The notes below the pieces were generated by a model that was not told the origin of the DNA, did no database searches, and saw only the letters and a list, made by a program, of their open reading frames with translations. Positions 40,558-48,407 of a stretch of DNA of 64,000 nt are shown here, one piece after another (position 1 is the stretch's first letter; the number at the start of each line of letters is the position of its first letter). The stretch comes from Roseovarius sp. MMSF_3281 (lineage in GTDB: Bacteria; Pseudomonadota; Alphaproteobacteria; Rhodobacterales; Rhodobacteraceae), in contig NZ_JASHIM010000001.1 of NCBI RefSeq assembly GCF_030733685.1, positions 1 to 64,000 on the forward strand. The letters run 5' to 3'. The position numbers and the translations under genes were made by a program.

Positions 40558-41076
40558 TTACGGGGTGACGCCAGCGGTGTTGGTTTCTTCGCTTGAAGGC
40601 AGGTATTTGAAGCTCTGCCGACGAACGATTGCGCCGACTGTCGAAGGTTTTAGGCCAAACCTCTCTCCAATCTCGGCATAGGTGATTCCGCCAGCGGCAT
40701 AAGCGGTCCTGATTTGAATGACATCTTCATTCGTCAGATGTGTCATTCCGTGATTTTCGCCGCAGCAACTACGCGCTTTTGCCGCCATGTCCTGCATGTT
40801 GATCATCTGATTTCCGAGAAATAAGTGATCTGGGTTAACGCACGAACGAATATCGCACCGGTGCAATACGTGCTGACTTTGATCAAACGGACCAAATGTT
40901 GCCTCATATGCAATGCGATGGGCGCCTTCTGGTACCTTGTTCCCTGCGTCGGTAAGTCGGCCGCAATAAACCTGCCCATATCCGCCCGTGTCGGTCGCAC
41001 CGATCCAAATCCAGCAGCCGCACTCGGAGATCGGCACTATCTTGTCGGCGTGCCGCGTAAAGAAATTGATGGTCAT
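40558..41076 (-). CDS. HNH endonuclease inserted between recT and exonuclease
   Basis: 172 aa. HNH_3 pattern CWIWIGATDTGGYGQVYC, then HRIAYEATFGPFDQSQHVLHRC and NPDHLFLGNQ (residues about 20-90), followed by a helix-turn-helix NEDVIQIRTAYAAGGITYAEIGERFGL (split) near 118-145, which fits a homing endonuclease with a DNA-binding tail. It interrupts the usual exonuclease-RecT pair, so it is probably a free-standing homing element. Confidence 0.8.
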   Translation of the reverse strand: MTINFFTRHADKIVPISECGCWIWIGATDTGGYGQVYCGRLTDAGNKVPEGAHRIAYEATFGPFDQSQHVLHRCDIRSCVNPDHLFLGNQMINMQDMAAKARSCCGENHGMTHLTNEDVIQIRTAYAAGGITYAEIGERFGLKPSTVGAIVRRQSFKYLPSSEETNTAGVTP

Positions 41077-42053
41077 GGCGCCACCCCAGCAGTCTGCATT
41101 TCCTCAATTAGCCGTTCGCGGAACCAGCTTGGCATTTGGTAGGCGCCGATATCCTCGCCCGGGCCCCACCAGTTGTTGCTGTCGAGGCATTCCCGAAACA
41201 GGCGACGAGCGCGCCGGTTTTGAAATTCGCCAATAGCAAGAGCCTCTTCATCGACTTCGCGCAGGATCACGTGGTACGGCGCTTTATCGACCTGAAACAC
41301 GAGACCTACCTGCTGCGGTTCCTCGCCGATCAACGATACGAAGCCTTCTCGAGCGAAGGCCATCTGTTGATGGTAACCGTGATCGGTGATCCGGTTATCG
41401 CAGACGCGGTAACTGAACGGCCGACCTTGCGTATTCACCTTTTTGTAATCCGAAAGCATGCCGTCGAAGCTGGTCTGGTCAGGACGTGCAAGGCACCAAA
41501 GGTCGGTTTCGTGGTCGTACCAAGCCATCGTGATCTCTGGCTCTCCGCCAAGCGCGGCCGATGCAGCTGGATCTTGCGCCAGGACTTTGCCCATGTTGCA
41601 GATCAACTCCCATTCGGCTTCCGTAACGATGTCGCGCGGGTCTTCTTCGACCTTCTGCCAGAAGTAGATCGACTTGAGCGCGGCGTCGCTTGCACGGCCC
41701 TCTTTGAACGCCGTCAACTGCACTTCGGTTGGTCTTTTCGGCTTGTCCTTTGGTAAAACGCGAAAGTGACGCTCCAATTCTTCCGGACCACCTTCGATGA
41801 ACGCGGCCATCGCTCGGCCCATGCGTAGTGCGTCGGTTTGTTCTCGCTCATAGCGATCTGGATTTAGGCCGTGAAATGCCCAAACATCTGCCGGGGTCTG
41901 GATCTCCATCTTTCGCAAGACTGAGCTTGTGACGCTGACGCCGTCGCATGGCTGGCCGTGGTGGCGCTCCATGGGTATCCGGTAAAACCCCGGCTCGGTG
42001 ATCTTTTCGTCGTCTTTCAAGTCGCGCACGAGAAAGTTGGATATGTCGCGCAT
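41073..42053 (-). CDS. RecE-like (PD-(D/E)XK) exonuclease
   Basis: 326 aa, ATG 42053 with GGGAGC upstream. Nuclease core: ARPDQTSFDGMLSDYKKVNTQ (D..DYKK, about 192-212) preceded by EITMAWYDHETDLWCLA, and a Gln in HGYHQQMAFAREG that follows, the usual E-x-x-x, D, (D/E)XK layout. First gene of the leftward operon. It would resect double-strand ends for RecT. An N-terminal GVSVTSSVLRKM is typical of RecE-type proteins. Confidence 0.8.
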   Translation of the reverse strand: MRDISNFLVRDLKDDEKITEPGFYRIPMERHHGQPCDGVSVTSSVLRKMEIQTPADVWAFHGLNPDRYEREQTDALRMGRAMAAFIEGGPEELERHFRVLPKDKPKRPTEVQLTAFKEGRASDAALKSIYFWQKVEEDPRDIVTEAEWELICNMGKVLAQDPAASAALGGEPEITMAWYDHETDLWCLARPDQTSFDGMLSDYKKVNTQGRPFSYRVCDNRITDHGYHQQMAFAREGFVSLIGEEPQQVGLVFQVDKAPYHVILREVDEEALAIGEFQNRRARRLFRECLDSNNWWGPGEDIGAYQMPSWFRERLIEEMQTAGVAP

Positions 42054-42083
42054 GGCATGCTCCCGTCGAATATAACAGGAACA

Positions 42084-42144
42084 AACGTCGCATATAGCGA
42101 TATATATGTCAATAATGGGTGGGTGAAAAAATCGCTGTTTGCGA
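42084..42144 (-). promoter_or_regulatory. Leftward promoter of the recombination operon with two operators
   Basis: TTGACA (42107-42112, leftward) and a poor -10 GACGTT (42084-42089) are 17 bases apart; the operator TCGCTATATGCGA, read leftward as TCGC-N5-GCGA (42088-42100), occupies the spacer. A second, TCGCTGTTTGCGA, lies upstream at 42132-42144. The same 13-bp motif appears in the CI/Cro region and at 62827-62839. Confidence 0.65.
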
Positions 42145-42301
42145 CTCTTGATCTCGCTATTGACGTGTGCAACGTTGCGTTGCGTTATTCATCTACGAAT
42201 ATTTCAGAGGGGGGGATGGAATATGGCCATGGCAACGGCGCGGATATGGGCAACCGTTTTGAGGCTCAACGAAAAGGATGTCGCAGAAATTTTGAAAGAC
42301 G

Positions 42302-42643
42302 CTACCGCTCGTCTTTCTTGCGACCCTGAGCCAACTTGTAGCTCGCGAAATCAGCGACTTCATCAACATGACTCTCATCAAGCTCCATGAGCTTATTGAG
42401 GGTTTTATTGAGTTCACGCAGCTTTTCATGAAGTGATCCGGCCTCATTCGAGCGGATAAGCTCGAATGGCTGGACGCCAAAGGCCTTTGCGATTGCCTCC
42501 ATGCGTCCTGCGTTGATCTGTTTCTTCTCAAGCTCAAGCTCAGTGTAGTACGACAAAGAGATACCCGCCTTCTCGGCGACCTCTCTTTGCGTCCAGCCCT
42601 TTTCTTTGCGCAATTCTTTGAGTCTTAGCTTCATGCCGTTCAT
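42302..42643 (-). CDS. CI-like repressor of prophage 2, XRE HTH
   Basis: 113 aa from ATG 42643. N-terminal helix-turn-helix: LRLKELRKEKGWTQREVAEKAGISLSYYTELELEKKQIN (split; residues 4-42). The C-terminal helical tail (LHEKLRELNKTLNKLMELDESHVDEVADF) is likely the dimer part; no LexA-type protease motif is present. It is transcribed away from the Cro-like gene from a promoter with a perfect TATAAT and presumably binds TCGC-N5-GCGA operators. Confidence 0.8.
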   Translation of the reverse strand: MNGMKLRLKELRKEKGWTQREVAEKAGISLSYYTELELEKKQINAGRMEAIAKAFGVQPFELIRSNEAGSLHEKLRELNKTLNKLMELDESHVDEVADFASYKLAQGRKKDER

Positions 42644-42728
42644 ATAGCGACATCCGCCCGAATGGGGGAGTCGATTATAGCGACTTTTGGTGTTGCGACA
42701 AATGTCGCTATGTGCGATATTCAAGTTC
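42640..42728. promoter_or_regulatory. CI/Cro divergent promoters of prophage 2
   Basis: Leftward (repressor): TTGTCG (42701-42696), 16 bases, TATAAT (42679-42674). Rightward (Cro): TTGCGA (42693-42698), 17 bases, GATATT (42716-42721), then seven bases to the Cro ATG, so the Cro message is probably leaderless. Operators: TCGCTATGTGCGA (42705-42717), TCGATTATAGCGA (42671-42683, one mismatch) and a partial TTCATATAGCGA (42638-42649 region). GCGACAAATGTCGC (42695-42708) is a further palindrome. Confidence 0.75.
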
Positions 42729-42992
42729 ATGTCACTTTTCCTACGATACCTGAAAAATACTGGGCAAACGAAGACAGACTTCGCAAAGCGCATCGGTATT
42801 TCGCAGAACTACCTCTCCGAGATTTCGAGAGGCGTTCGGCTTCCGTCTTACACTGTGGCGTACAACATCTTCAAAGAAACGCACGGTGAAATCCCAATGA
42901 GCTTTTGGGGCGACAGCTTCACCCCGGGCCAAGGAATATCGCAGAGAGCGATAAATAATTCAAGCCAAACAAAGGAGAACGCAAATGGCTGA
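42729..42992 (+). CDS. Cro-like HTH regulator of prophage 2
   Basis: 87 aa from ATG 42729. FLRYLKNTGQTKTDFAKRIGISQNYLSEISRG covers a small XRE helix-turn-helix (residues about 4-35), and PSYTVAYNIFKETHGEIP extends it. No Shine-Dalgarno; the start lies at the likely transcription start. It begins the rightward early operon and overlaps the next gene by 8 bases. An operator (42939-42951) lies near its 3' end. Confidence 0.75.
   Translation: MSLFLRYLKNTGQTKTDFAKRIGISQNYLSEISRGVRLPSYTVAYNIFKETHGEIPMSFWGDSFTPGQGISQRAINNSSQTKENANG
42939..42951. promoter_or_regulatory. Operator inside cro-like gene
   Basis: TCGCAGAGAGCGA: perfect TCGC and GCGA arms, 5-base spacer, flanked by TA on the left and TA on the right (TATCGC...GCGATA). 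Identical spacing to the sites at 42088, 42705 and 62827. It could act as an internal roadblock or a third OR site. Confidence 0.55.
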
Positions 42993-43317
42993 TGGAGGAA
43001 ATGCGCATAAGAATAGCGCTGACAACGTGGATTACGAGGAACTGCAATCGTTTCTCGATGAGCTTGGCGACAAGCAACATTCGGTTTCCGAGGCCACGGG
43101 TTCTTTGCGGTCGCGGATCAAGGGCATCATCGACGAGAAGGGCTGGAACAACGCGGCCTTGGCGACGATCCGCACCATCGAAAACAAGTCAGAAACCGCA
43201 AGAGCGGACTTCATGCGGACGTTCTTGCCGATGTTCGAGGCCATGCTTGAGCACAAGTGGCGTGAGGAAATGCACGACATGCTGGACGGCGTTGGCGAAG
43301 ACGGGCCGACGGAATGA
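42985..43317 (+). CDS. Small early protein of unknown function (GapR-like outline)
   Basis: 110 aa. AAAGGAG precedes ATG 42985. YEELQSFLDELGDKQHSVSEATGSLRSRIKGIIDEKGWNNAALATI (split) resembles in outline the GapR/DUF2312 family of A/T-rich-DNA-associated proteins of alphaproteobacteria, but the match is by layout only. It is the second gene after Cro, next to a RuvC-like nuclease. ATGA overlap follows. Confidence 0.5.
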   Translation: MADGGNAHKNSADNVDYEELQSFLDELGDKQHSVSEATGSLRSRIKGIIDEKGWNNAALATIRTIENKSETARADFMRTFLPMFEAMLEHKWREEMHDMLDGVGEDGPTE

Positions 43318-43850
43318 TCATTCTGGCGTTCGATCTTGCGACGGCGACGGGTTGCGCATTTGGCGATGCCAATGGCGCACCGACGTTCCAGACCGAGCGT
43401 CTGAGTGAACCGGGGGCGCCGCATGGTCGGCGCTTTCGAAATACCATGGGAATGACCAAGCGACTGATCAAACGAGTGAACCCTGACGTGGTCGTGATCG
43501 AAGAGGCGATTGCCTCTGGTGGCGGGGGCGCACAGAGCCGCATTCAGCTCGCCATGGGCGACCGGGCCGCGGTTATGATCATCTGCGACCAGATGGGGTT
43601 CAAGGTGCGCGAATACGCCGTGCCGAGCATCCGCAAACACTTCATTGGTCATGGCAGACTACGCCGTGACGTGGCGAAGGCCAGAACGATAGCCCGATGC
43701 CGTTCGCTTGGTTGGAATGTCAAGAACGATAACGAAGCCGATGCCTGTGCAGTATGGGAGTTTGCGAGAGCAAAGCTGACAGGCATGGCCTCGATGCCAA
43801 AGGGACTCTTCGATGCAAGAAGTGAGGAGCTTCAATCCAAACGAGGCTGA
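43314..43850 (+). CDS. RuvC-like Holliday junction resolvase
   Basis: 178 aa. RNase H fold with acidic residues in the expected places: D7 (ILAFDLATATG), E63/E64 (VVVIEEAIAS), and D139/D143 in WNVKNDNEADACAVWEFA. Phage RuvC-type resolvases cut branched DNA before packaging. It overlaps the DnaB gene by 38 bases. Confidence 0.82.
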   Translation: MIILAFDLATATGCAFGDANGAPTFQTERLSEPGAPHGRRFRNTMGMTKRLIKRVNPDVVVIEEAIASGGGGAQSRIQLAMGDRAAVMIICDQMGFKVREYAVPSIRKHFIGHGRLRRDVAKARTIARCRSLGWNVKNDNEADACAVWEFARAKLTGMASMPKGLFDARSEELQSKRG

Positions 43851-45264
43851 GCCGCCTCATTCAATTGAAGCTGAGCAGCAAATCCTTGGCGCGTTACTTA
43901 TGGATAACCGCTTAATCCAGAAGATTGACGGGGCAATAAGCGCGGCCGATTTCTATGATCCTGTTCATGCGGATGTCTTCGCCGCTATTGTTGATCGTAT
44001 TGAGGGCAATCAAATCGCGAGCCCGGTTACGATCAATCACGCAATGAGCCAACACAAAGGGCTGAGCGAGATTGGCGGCGGCGGTTATCTGGTGCGGATG
44101 GCGGCATCTGCGATCAGCAGCTTTGCCATTGCTGAATACGCACAGATTGTTACGGATAACGCCAACAAGCGTCGCCTGCTTGATGTGATGCGCGATGCGC
44201 ATGAGAAGATCATCAACACCGCAAAGCCAGTATCCGAGATCGCGGAAAAGATTGAGACATCGGCGGGTGGATTGCTTGCCAACTCTAATGTCAAACCACT
44301 GATCCGGTCGCACCTTTCGTCAGTGATCGGTGCCCTTGATGAAATCAACATAGCATACCAAGGCGAAACTGCGATTGGCGTGTCGACAGGGCTGCCCCAA
44401 CTTGACGCCAAGATCGGCATGTTGCGGCCCACGAATTTGCTTGTGCTGGCCGGAAGGCCCGGGATGGGGAAGACCACGGTGGCCCAAAACATCGCCTATT
44501 CGGCCGCAATGGGCAATGTCGGTGTCTTCTTTGCGTCACTGGAAATGTCAGGCGAAGACTTGGGTAAGCGTTTTCTGTCGAAAGGTTTGGCGGAAGAGGG
44601 CAACCAAGTCGCATACAACAGCATGATCAACGGCCGCTTGTCCGAGGAGCAAATGCGGCTGATTGTCGATGAAGCGCGTCGACAGGAAAGCCTGCCGATC
44701 ATTACTGGTGAGCGCGATGTTCGAAAGGTGTCACGCCTCAGAGCCGCGGCCCGACGCGCGCAGCAGCAACTTGATGGCACGGCGGCACCCTTGGGGCTGA
44801 TCGTTGTGGATTACGTTCAGCGCATCGCGTCCGATGACCCTCGCATGGGCATTCGCGAAAGGGTTTCAGAAGCGACGGACATGCTCAAGAGCTTGGCCAT
44901 GGAAATGAACTTGCCGGTGATCGCCTTGGCGCAGCTAAGCCGTGAGGTTGAGCGTCGCGAGAGCAAGATACCCATGCTGTCCGACCTCAAGGAAAGCGGA
45001 TCGCTCGAAGAGGACGCGGACGTTGTCATGTTCTGCTACCGCCACGCCTACTATCTCGAAAAAGAGCTTTCGGCCATTCGCGGTGGCAATGATTTCGAGC
45101 GAGAAGCCGATTTGCGCGCCGAGTACGAGCGCTGTGCCAAAGACCTGGACCTGATCGTGGCAAAGCAGAGATCAGGCCCAGAAGGCACTGTGCGGGCGTA
45201 CATCGACCCCGGCCTTTGCCACATTTCAAAAGATCGAGCGCGCGAAGAGGACCAACTGATATGA
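43813..45264 (+). CDS. dnaB: Replicative DNA helicase, DnaB-type
   Basis: 483 aa. N-terminal domain PPHSIEAEQQILGALLMDNRLIQKI (residues 14-38). RecA-like domain: Walker A GRPGMGKTT (214-222), ASLEMSGEDLGKRFLSKGL, Walker B LGLIVVDYVQRI (about 327-338), and LAQLSREVERRESKIPMLSDLKESGSLEEDADVVMF (split). Encoded by the phage, so it does not need a loader to steal host DnaB. Overlap with the downstream O-like gene by ATGA. Confidence 0.92.
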   Translation: MQEVRSFNPNEAEPPHSIEAEQQILGALLMDNRLIQKIDGAISAADFYDPVHADVFAAIVDRIEGNQIASPVTINHAMSQHKGLSEIGGGGYLVRMAASAISSFAIAEYAQIVTDNANKRRLLDVMRDAHEKIINTAKPVSEIAEKIETSAGGLLANSNVKPLIRSHLSSVIGALDEINIAYQGETAIGVSTGLPQLDAKIGMLRPTNLLVLAGRPGMGKTTVAQNIAYSAAMGNVGVFFASLEMSGEDLGKRFLSKGLAEEGNQVAYNSMINGRLSEEQMRLIVDEARRQESLPIITGERDVRKVSRLRAAARRAQQQLDGTAAPLGLIVVDYVQRIASDDPRMGIRERVSEATDMLKSLAMEMNLPVIALAQLSREVERRESKIPMLSDLKESGSLEEDADVVMFCYRHAYYLEKELSAIRGGNDFEREADLRAEYERCAKDLDLIVAKQRSGPEGTVRAYIDPGLCHISKDRAREEDQLI

Positions 45265-46184
45265 GCATCAAGATCATGTCAGCCGTCTATGATGGCGACT
45301 TAACAGACATTTACGAGGTTTCTGTTTTGCTGGCGTTAGCGAACCACGCTGACGACGAAGGCCGGTGTTATCCATCCCTGAAACGCATTGCCAAGCTAGC
45401 CCGAGTGACGGAGCGCGGGGTGCAGAAGATCGTCAAGCGGCTTGAGGATCGGGGATACCTTGATGTGCAGATCAACAAGGGTCCGAAGGGCACCAATTTG
45501 TACCGCGTGATACCCGAGCCAAGACCTCTTTTGGACCAGATGGAAGGATACCCCCGAACGGAGTTCACCCCGAACCCGGAGACATATACCCCCGAACGGG
45601 GTTCACCCCACCCCCCGAACACGAAAGCAAAAACCCCCGAACGGGGTTCACCCGAAACGTCAGGAACCGTCATTGAACCGTCAGGAACCGTCAATGGCGC
45701 GCATGGGAAGTTTCAACCTCTTCGCTTCCAAGAGTTCTGGGATGCTTACCCTCATCGTGGTGGTGCCAAGAAGGGCCGGGCAAAGGTTGAGCAAAAATAT
45801 CGAAAGCTAGTCGAAGACGGCGTGCCCGAGTCGACGTTGATCGAAGGGGCCGTTCGATATTCGCAGGATGCGCAGGTTTTGCGCGGATACGGCAAAGGCC
45901 CAGAGCCTTGGCTTAATCAGAGAGGATGGGAGGATGACATTGAACCAAGTCAGCCACAGAACAACGCATATGACGCCCGAAGAGGCGAGCCACATTCAAG
46001 CCTCATGGCGGGATTTGCTAGATCGGCCGCTAAACGATCAGGCGGAAGCGGATCAGGTCAGGAACACACTCAAACGCATGCGATGCCCGGCAACGCCGAA
46101 ATGGATTGCCGGCCGTGTGGCGGTTCTTCTCAACCAATACTTCGTTTCGGCTATGGACCCGGCGATGATGGAGGGCATCGCTGA
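45261..46184 (+). CDS. Lambda-O-like replication initiator with internal origin (prophage 2)
   Basis: 307 aa. N-terminal winged helix (about 20-95: DIYEVSVLLALANHADDEGRCYPSLKRIAKLARVTERGVQKIVKRL split) is the origin-binding domain. The central linker (about 97-140) is encoded by three 20-bp iterons and two 15-bp repeats. The C-terminal part has FQEFWDAYPHRGGAKKGRAKVEQKY, GYGKGPEPWLNQRGWEDD and a MAGFARSAAKRSG block often seen near the C-terminus of such proteins. Its last 251 bases overlap the next gene in another frame. Confidence 0.75.
   Translation: MSIKIMSAVYDGDLTDIYEVSVLLALANHADDEGRCYPSLKRIAKLARVTERGVQKIVKRLEDRGYLDVQINKGPKGTNLYRVIPEPRPLLDQMEGYPRTEFTPNPETYTPERGSPHPPNTKAKTPERGSPETSGTVIEPSGTVNGAHGKFQPLRFQEFWDAYPHRGGAKKGRAKVEQKYRKLVEDGVPESTLIEGAVRYSQDAQVLRGYGKGPEPWLNQRGWEDDIEPSQPQNNAYDARRGEPHSSLMAGFARSAAKRSGGSGSGQEHTQTHAMPGNAEMDCRPCGGSSQPILRFGYGPGDDGGHR
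45550..45693. repeat. Iteron array, probable replication origin of prophage 2
   Basis: Three copies of CCCCCGAACGGGGTTCACCC, at 45551-45570 (one mismatch, GGAG for GGGG), 45589-45608 and 45634-45653, spaced 38 and 45 bases. Two identical 15-mers CGTCAGGAACCGTCA follow at 45658-45672 and 45679-45693. They encode repeated TPERGSP peptides in the linker. As in prophage 1, the origin is inside the initiator gene. Confidence 0.78.
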
Positions 46185-46401
46185 TGATTGGGTTGACGAA
46201 CTCAACGGGTTGCCAGCCTGGGCGATCCAGAAGGCATGCCAGTGGTGGATCGGCGCGGACAACCCGGATCGCCGAAAACGGCCCTTGCCCGGTGATATTT
46301 CCCAGCGGGCTAGAAAGGAAATGGGGATCATTCGCTGTGCTGAGCTTGCGCTTGAGCGACACGATCAAAATCGTATGCCGCTACGATTGGCCCATGACTG
46401 A
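45934..46401 (+). CDS. Replication-associated hypothetical protein
   Basis: 155 aa from ATG 45934 (AGAGG eight bases upstream). Long overlap with the O-like gene. Contains MTPEEASHIQASWRDLLDRPL, then RMRCPATPKWIAGRVAVLLNQYFV and AWAIQKACQWWIGADNPDRRKRPLPGDI (split), a conserved block in Rhodobacterales phage proteins that follow the initiator. Possibly a helicase-loading or primosome factor; no P-loop. Confidence 0.65.
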   Translation: MTLNQVSHRTTHMTPEEASHIQASWRDLLDRPLNDQAEADQVRNTLKRMRCPATPKWIAGRVAVLLNQYFVSAMDPAMMEGIADDWVDELNGLPAWAIQKACQWWIGADNPDRRKRPLPGDISQRARKEMGIIRCAELALERHDQNRMPLRLAHD

Positions 46402-46645
46402 TCGGTTGACCTGCCTATGCCCCGGCTGCAAGCGCACGGCGGCCAGACGCAGGTTTCCAGATGCGGATGAATGGATTTGCGGGAAGCACTGGCCAGCCGT
46501 TCCGAAGCCCATGCGCCAGCGGCTTGCCAGGGCGCGGCGCCGTATCCGTGCCGGTGATCTCCGCTGGCGGTCAGTCGAGCAGCGTATGTGGGCCAGATGC
46601 CGCCAGCGCGCGATCGAGGAAGCGCTTATGGTGGTGAGTCTGTGA
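46394..46645 (+). CDS. Small zinc-ribbon protein
   Basis: 83 aa from ATG 46394. CLCPGCKRTAARRRFPDADEWICGKHW (split; residues about 6-32) gives a Cys-Cys...Cys-His zinc site. The remainder is a basic helix (RQRLARARRRIRAGDLRWRSV). Probably binds nucleic acid. Overlaps the previous gene by 8 bases. Confidence 0.55.
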   Translation: MTDRLTCLCPGCKRTAARRRFPDADEWICGKHWPAVPKPMRQRLARARRRIRAGDLRWRSVEQRMWARCRQRAIEEALMVVSL

Positions 46646-47709
46646 AGATGTCTTACCTGATCCCAGACGGCAACGTGCAGATCGCGTTCAGTGGTGGGCG
46701 CACGTCTGCCTACATGCTGTTTCAGCTTTTGCGGGCCAATGGAACTTTGCCAGAACGGGCCGTTGTCACGTTCCAGAATACCGGGCTGGAAATGTGGGAG
46801 ACGCTCGATTTCGTTCAGGAATGCGGTGATCGCTGGGGTGTTCCAATTGTTTGGCTCGAATATGCGCCGCGCCGCGCGCTGAAACCGGAAGAATACGAGC
46901 TTGTCGAGCGCCATTTCGGGACGGAGTATGCCGCGTCGTTCGCTGAGTGGTGGGCGCGCAGTATGAACCCCGCCGGGTTCAACAGGGTGTCGCACAATAG
47001 CTGCGCGCGCAATGGCGAACCGTTCCTTGCGCTGATCCTTCTTAGGAAGTTCCTGCCGAACCAGAACAGTCGGTTTTGCACCGTCGAACTGAAGGTCAGA
47101 ACGGCCAAGCGGTTTCTCATGTCGCTTGGCTGGGTCGAATGGATCAACTGCGTCGGCCTGCGCGCCGATGAGCCGCGCCGCATCAAGCAGGAAGGCGTGA
47201 AGTTCAAAGACCGCTGGACCGTCTGGCAGCCGCTGAACCATGCCGGTGTGACCAAGAGGGTCGTGGCGCAGTTCTGGCAGGGTCAGCCCTTTGACCTTCG
47301 CCTGCCGAACGTGAACGGGAACTGCTGGCTCGGGAATTGCAACGGCTGCTTTCTCAAAAGTGAGGCTCATGTCGCGGCATTCCATCGTGACCATCCACAA
47401 TTGGCTTGGTGGTGGGAGTGCGCGGAAAACCTCATTCAGTCGATGTGGCCAGCGCTTTCACAGTGGCAAAGGCTGCGCCGGATCGTAACGGCAGATAGCG
47501 AGATCGGGCCAAAGCTACGTGAGGCGTATGGGCGTCCCGTTCCGTCCAGCGTGATCCTCAGCATGATCGATCAGCCGCGATCCGCAGGCCAATTTTCGAA
47601 GCGATACGGACGGGCGGAACTTCGGCGATTTGTTGAAAACCAGGGCGATTGGATTTTCGACAACGAGGACGCGCTTTGTCAGGCCAATGGCGGGGAGTGC
47701 ATGGGATGA
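46642..47709 (+). CDS. PP-loop ATPase, PAPS-reductase-like (copy 2)
   Basis: 355 aa. Start set at GTG 46642 because it gives the GTGA overlap used throughout; ATG 46648 is the alternative. From QIAFSGGRTSAYM on it is nearly identical to the prophage 1 copy (over about 1.03 kb the two DNAs agree at roughly nine bases in ten or better), with the same FCTVELKVRTAKRF and CWLGNCNGC motifs. Neighbours differ, so the gene moved as a unit. Context with an adenine methyltransferase suggests DNA or RNA modification. Confidence 0.75.
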   Translation: MKMSYLIPDGNVQIAFSGGRTSAYMLFQLLRANGTLPERAVVTFQNTGLEMWETLDFVQECGDRWGVPIVWLEYAPRRALKPEEYELVERHFGTEYAASFAEWWARSMNPAGFNRVSHNSCARNGEPFLALILLRKFLPNQNSRFCTVELKVRTAKRFLMSLGWVEWINCVGLRADEPRRIKQEGVKFKDRWTVWQPLNHAGVTKRVVAQFWQGQPFDLRLPNVNGNCWLGNCNGCFLKSEAHVAAFHRDHPQLAWWWECAENLIQSMWPALSQWQRLRRIVTADSEIGPKLREAYGRPVPSSVILSMIDQPRSAGQFSKRYGRAELRRFVENQGDWIFDNEDALCQANGGECMG

Positions 47710-48407
47710 GTCGAGCACTATTTCGAGCCACGAAGTCTAAGCCAAAGAGCGATCCCCGTCAGTCCGTGATCTTCGATGATCTGGAGCCACAGACGGCGCC
47801 GGTGAAGGGTCAGCGCGTGGCCAAGGATTACTACCCCACTGGTCAGCCCGAGGCGATCCTTGCGTTACTGCACGCCGACGGTGAGCGCATACGCGCCTCT
47901 GGTAATGTCTGGGAGCCGGCCTGCGGTAAAGGTGACATGGTGCGCCACATTCGCAGCTTTGGCATTCCGTGCTGCGCCTCCGACATCGAGGATCGCGGCT
48001 GCCCTGATAGCTGGGTAGCGGACTACTATTCGTGCCTGAAATCGCGCGGCGGGGCGATCATCACCAATCCGCCTTACAACGAGATCAACGCCCGCGATGG
48101 CCATGGCCGCTGGCTTCGTCACACGCTCGAAATGCCAGGTTGGGATTACTTGGCGCTGCTTTTGTCTTGGGATTGGCCTGCGGCCCGCGCCAATGGCCTC
48201 GGAGAACTGCTCGACGAGCACAGCTTTACCTATTGCTACCTAATGAGGTTCCGCCTCGACTTCACGGGCGAAGGATCTCCCCCTCAACGAAATGCATGGT
48301 TTGTGTGGCGTCGCTCCGACCCTCGGTCGTGGTCAAACGATGATCTGCCGAACCCTGAGTTCCGAGTATTGGACCGTGTTGACCCAAGACAAAGGAGTCT
48401 ACTTTGA
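47706..48407 (+). CDS. DNA adenine methyltransferase-like protein
   Basis: 233 aa from ATG 47706 (ATGA overlap). SAM-binding motif VWEPACGKGDMVRHI (about 68-82) and catalytic TNPPYNEINARDG (about 119-131) define an N6-adenine/N4-cytosine enzyme; LLSWDWPAARANG and WFVWRR complete the core. No target-recognition domain. It is a solitary phage methyltransferase, related in kind to the 4072-4818 protein but not closely. Confidence 0.78.
   Translation: MSRALFRATKSKPKSDPRQSVIFDDLEPQTAPVKGQRVAKDYYPTGQPEAILALLHADGERIRASGNVWEPACGKGDMVRHIRSFGIPCCASDIEDRGCPDSWVADYYSCLKSRGGAIITNPPYNEINARDGHGRWLRHTLEMPGWDYLALLLSWDWPAARANGLGELLDEHSFTYCYLMRFRLDFTGEGSPPQRNAWFVWRRSDPRSWSNDDLPNPEFRVLDRVDPRQRSLL

Noticed and set aside
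42223-42390. Rightward frame next to the CI gene (IWATVLRLNEKDVAEILKD)
   Set aside because: The first part looks protein-like, but its second half is antisense to the CI gene and there is no good ribosome site; coding not shown.
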